From contig DNWN01000030.1 of assembly GCA_003507115.1 (NCBI GenBank), positions 8,839 through 16,126 on the forward strand: a stretch of 7,288 nucleotides of DNA, given 5' to 3'. A program made the translations under genes and the position numbers. The notes below the pieces were generated by a model, which was not told the DNA's origin, did not search any database, and saw only the letters and a list, made by a program, of their open reading frames with translations. Below are positions 6,201-7,288 of this stretch, piece by piece (within the stretch, counting starts at the first letter, position 1; each line of letters starts with the position of its first letter). Source of the DNA: Cryomorphaceae bacterium (lineage in GTDB: Bacteria > Bacteroidota > Bacteroidia > Flavobacteriales > Schleiferiaceae).

Positions 6201-7288
6201 GATATCATCTACCCAGGCATTGTTGCCCCAGTTGCCGAAACCTACCCATCTAAACTCAGCAACTTGACCATAGTAGGTAGTTGAGTCCAGATTCACAGTC
6301 TCCTGAACAAATGTGCCCGGGGCGTTCCATGTCGCACCATCTTGCGAATCAAAATTGGCGCCTTCCTTGCTCCAAATTGTATCCCAAGTGGTTTGGCCCG
6401 AAATACGTGCCATCACAGCTAGACGCTCATTGGCCCAGGTATATGCGAGGTGAGACCATTTGAATTTAATTCGAGCCAACGCGTTCAAATTGACCGGGGC
6501 AGTCGTCATGTAGCCCGTGGAATTAGATCCCCAAGAACTACCCATGTTTGCCAACGCAGCTCCAGCTCCTGATGTCGTCCATTGAGAGGTTCCTCCCGTT
6601 AAGAAGAAACAGTTCGGGGGCCAGTTTGTGAAATCTTCCGTCACGGGAAGAGACTGCGTCACACATGGCGTGCAAATGCTCAGGGGACCCGTCCAGAAAG
6701 AATAGCCATTTCCAGCGGCTGAACAGTTTTGACGCACATAAAAGTCATAGCATGTATTTGCAGAAAGTCCAGAAATGCTGGCAGTCGTTCCAGAAACCGT
6801 TACAGTTGTGCCGGTGCCTGGTGTAAAGCCCGTGGGTCCGTATTGCACTTCAAACGTCGATCCTGTGGACGTGTAGGAGAATGTCGCGGTGCTGGACGTA
6901 GCCCCGCCCGCTACCATGTAATAAGGCTGTGGACATGCGGGAGGAGGAGCAACATTGACCGTGTAGTCATGGACTTCACCATAGGTAAAAGACGAGCATG
7001 CATCCGTGGCCAAAAGAGCCGTACCACTCCATTTACAACGAAGGCGCATTCGGTGGTTACCCGTGGCCAAGGTAGCGGGTATGACCAGCGTATTGGAATA
7101 TAAAACGCCTGCGGCAGGACCCGCGGCCGAGGAACTCCAAAGGTGTTCTCCAGCGTCATCAAAGTCCCCATCATTGTTGGCGTCCACCCATAAGGCAAAC
7201 CACTGACCTGAATAGCCCGTGGTTACCCCTAGTTGCAACATAGCTGTTTGTTGAACATTGACCGTGTCCGAGGGGTAATCTGCAAAGC
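3243..7288 (-). CDS. Giant modular T9SS-secreted protein with GEVED and FN3-like repeats (5' end cut by window)
   Basis: The frame is open to the window edge, giving 1347 complete codons, so the N-terminus and signal peptide are missing. Residues below are counted from the Met codon at 7241, which is internal because the GEVED domain begins before it. Order: GEVED domain to about 97 (DANNDGDFDDAGE at 20-32, YGEVHDYTVNV at 87-97); FN3-like 104-190; jelly-roll/MAM-like anchor-type domain 196-351; FN3 355-444; anchor-type 446-608; FN3 610-702; anchor-type 706-864; FN3 866-958; a domain with DSYGDGWNGG at 974-983, about 960-1067; FN3 1074-1163; PKD-like region 1170-1243; and a T9SS type A sorting domain 1250-1332 (LRLYPNPTAGQF near its start, GVYLVEV and RRIVLER at the end). 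Such proteins are exported by the Sec system, then by T9SS across the outer membrane, and are attached to the surface or released. No catalytic domain is visible; the missing N-terminus might hold one, such as a protease. Adhesion or polymer binding is inferred only. The identity as a T9SS cargo is firm. Confidence 0.93.
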   Translation of the reverse strand, partial: FADYPSDTVNVQQTAMLQLGVTTGYSGQWFALWVDANNDGDFDDAGEHLWSSSAAGPAAGVLYSNTLVIPATLATGNHRMRLRCKWSGTALLATDACSSFTYGEVHDYTVNVAPPPACPQPYYMVAGGATSSTATFSYTSTGSTFEVQYGPTGFTPGTGTTVTVSGTTASISGLSANTCYDFYVRQNCSAAGNGYSFWTGPLSICTPCVTQSLPVTEDFTNWPPNCFFLTGGTSQWTTSGAGAALANMGSSWGSNSTGYMTTAPVNLNALARIKFKWSHLAYTWANERLAVMARISGQTTWDTIWSKEGANFDSQDGATWNAPGTFVQETVNLDSTTYYGQVAEFRWVGFGNWGNNAWVDDIMIEQQPTCPEPTGLGLAGVTDTSATLTWSSAGSNFVIEWGPAGFTQGTGFLDTATSSAHTLMGLNGNTSYSYYVMRNCSGAGNGNSIWVGPFNFTTLCSPYYMTPGYYENWDAMTAGDAPGCWTKTQTGSGSTWQVLLPQTWNVAAYSTPNYLLMSSSSATNVTAVSPMFGDLQGNGAQIRVRANKLYNWSPIQLIVGTMASPSSPSTFTAVDTLALTEFWVEYTVAFPSVPAGHNHVALRMIGGTWYDVGIDDFYYEAQPSCLPAQNVSASPSTTTALISWAHGAPTTTGSYVAWGPAGFNPGTGTIPNMTLVNGNTYSITGLTPSSSYTVWVADSCGSGNIGPWQGPVTFTTACLAATMPYSENFDITPLACWDPAGGTKQFLSYSNGAGYSMHGYFWGWTSGNFAELTSRPVTISSNAQASFDWSHQYMTFYPNDQLLLLARPTTSSTWDTIVNLIGANFNSSGAGITTPGTFVNELAYLPTSYTGSDVIFKFVGNSGYGPDVFFDNFLVEAIPTCPDPVPAAGTVTNNSASVSWTSPGSPLGSCVMWGPAGFYTGTGSVTGTIAHNVTSAYTINGLAAGSTYDVYVRDSCGPTDFSGWAGPVTVTTTLCAPANTCTFTMYEIDSYGDGWNGGQITVEQKSSTGWTPIFTFGMPFTTGSSYTETANLCAGDSARVIVTNPGSWSTEIGFDLVGPFGDTVASWTPGTSLMAFQVLGNWVAQCSACGVPSGVTATAPACTTATVSWSSGSQATASMVEYGPAGFAQGQGTTVSASASGSVTLTGLQPGTSYEVIVQDNCNGTTSGWSTAVTFTTAAGPLPTLNPNFTVISMNPVTIQFTANANGQDTVGWAFSNGTVQGGDAVTQTFGANGPAFAVAVAANACGVVADTVYFTVGMEDLNLTSLRLYPNPTAGQFTVEFSHLDAEDVTFRVVSLTGAVVSQHMRHAEAGVVRESFDLSKTPAGVYLVEVQTTTGRSIRRIVLER
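3246..3494 (-). other. T9SS type A C-terminal sorting domain (coding segment)
   Basis: The last 83 residues of the giant protein fit the Por secretion system C-terminal sorting domain. They show the YPNPT motif near the start, alternating beta strands (FTVEFS, VTFRVVSLTGAVV), a DLSKTPAGVYLVEV block and a short basic end (RRIVLER). In Bacteroidota this domain is recognised by the type IX machinery and removed during export. Its position at the very C-terminus is as expected. Confidence 0.93.
3891..6842 (-). repeat. Five FN3-like modules with a [YW]GP[AT]GF signature and about 255-residue period
   Basis: The motif [YW]GP[AT]GFxxGxG recurs five times, starting at 6842, 6086, 5315, 4550 and 3923. 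The gaps between copies are 252, 257, 255 and 209 residues. Each copy sits in an FN3-like domain that also shows a Y-x-V/Y-x-V strand and a Cys such as RQNC, RNC, DSC or DNC. The first three FN3 modules are each followed by an anchor-type domain of about 155-165 residues. The fourth is followed by a shorter DSYGDGWNG domain, which accounts for the shorter last gap. The similarity is at the protein level; the nucleotide copies have diverged, so recombination between them is not obviously ongoing. Confidence 0.85.

Noticed and set aside
7239..7241. Met codon at 7241 as the true start of the giant protein
   Set aside because: The frame stays open to the window edge and the preceding 15 codons continue the GEVED-type domain (YPSDTVNVQQTA), so this Met is internal.

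Overview
The window looks like chromosomal DNA from a member of the Bacteroidota with a moderately high GC content, most likely near the flavobacterial or sphingobacterial lineages, though the exact group cannot be fixed from the sequence. Three things support this: a very large secreted protein ending in a type IX secretion system (T9SS) type A sorting domain, a GEVED domain plus repeated fibronectin-III-like modules, and start codons that lack clear Shine-Dalgarno sequences but have TAnnTTTG-type -7 promoter boxes nearby. No RNA gene, mobile element or CRISPR array was seen.

Layout. From 1 to 2527 three genes run leftward (minus strand). In transcription order they are a membrane-anchored coiled-coil protein (2527 to 1649), an exodeoxyribonuclease III (1639 to 866) and an outer-membrane lipoprotein with a C-terminal OmpA-like domain (849 to beyond position 1, cut by the window). 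The gaps are only 9 and 16 bases, so they are probably co-transcribed, with a possible extra promoter for the lipoprotein inside the end of the nuclease gene. Divergent from this cluster, a ComF-like phosphoribosyltransferase gene runs rightward from about 2584 to 3183. The 56-base divergent intergenic region holds a good -7 box for the leftward cluster. From the right edge to 3243 comes the last 1347 codons of a giant minus-strand gene for a T9SS-exported modular surface or secreted protein. It converges on comF and is closed by a strong hairpin terminator (3182-3216) whose U-tract overlaps the comF stop codon. No gene-free stretch exceeds 60 bases.

How the genes fit together. The two coiled-coil envelope proteins could act together in the periplasm, one anchored in the inner membrane and one a lipoprotein that binds peptidoglycan. 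The nuclease between them is a housekeeping DNA-repair enzyme and probably a passenger of the operon. ComF and the giant secreted protein are separate transcription units. Nothing here clearly amounts to an undescribed system. The most interesting points are the regular roughly 255-residue module architecture of the giant protein, with one anchor-type domain replaced by a DSYGDGWNG-type domain, the uncharacterised coiled-coil protein, and the strand-specific terminator.
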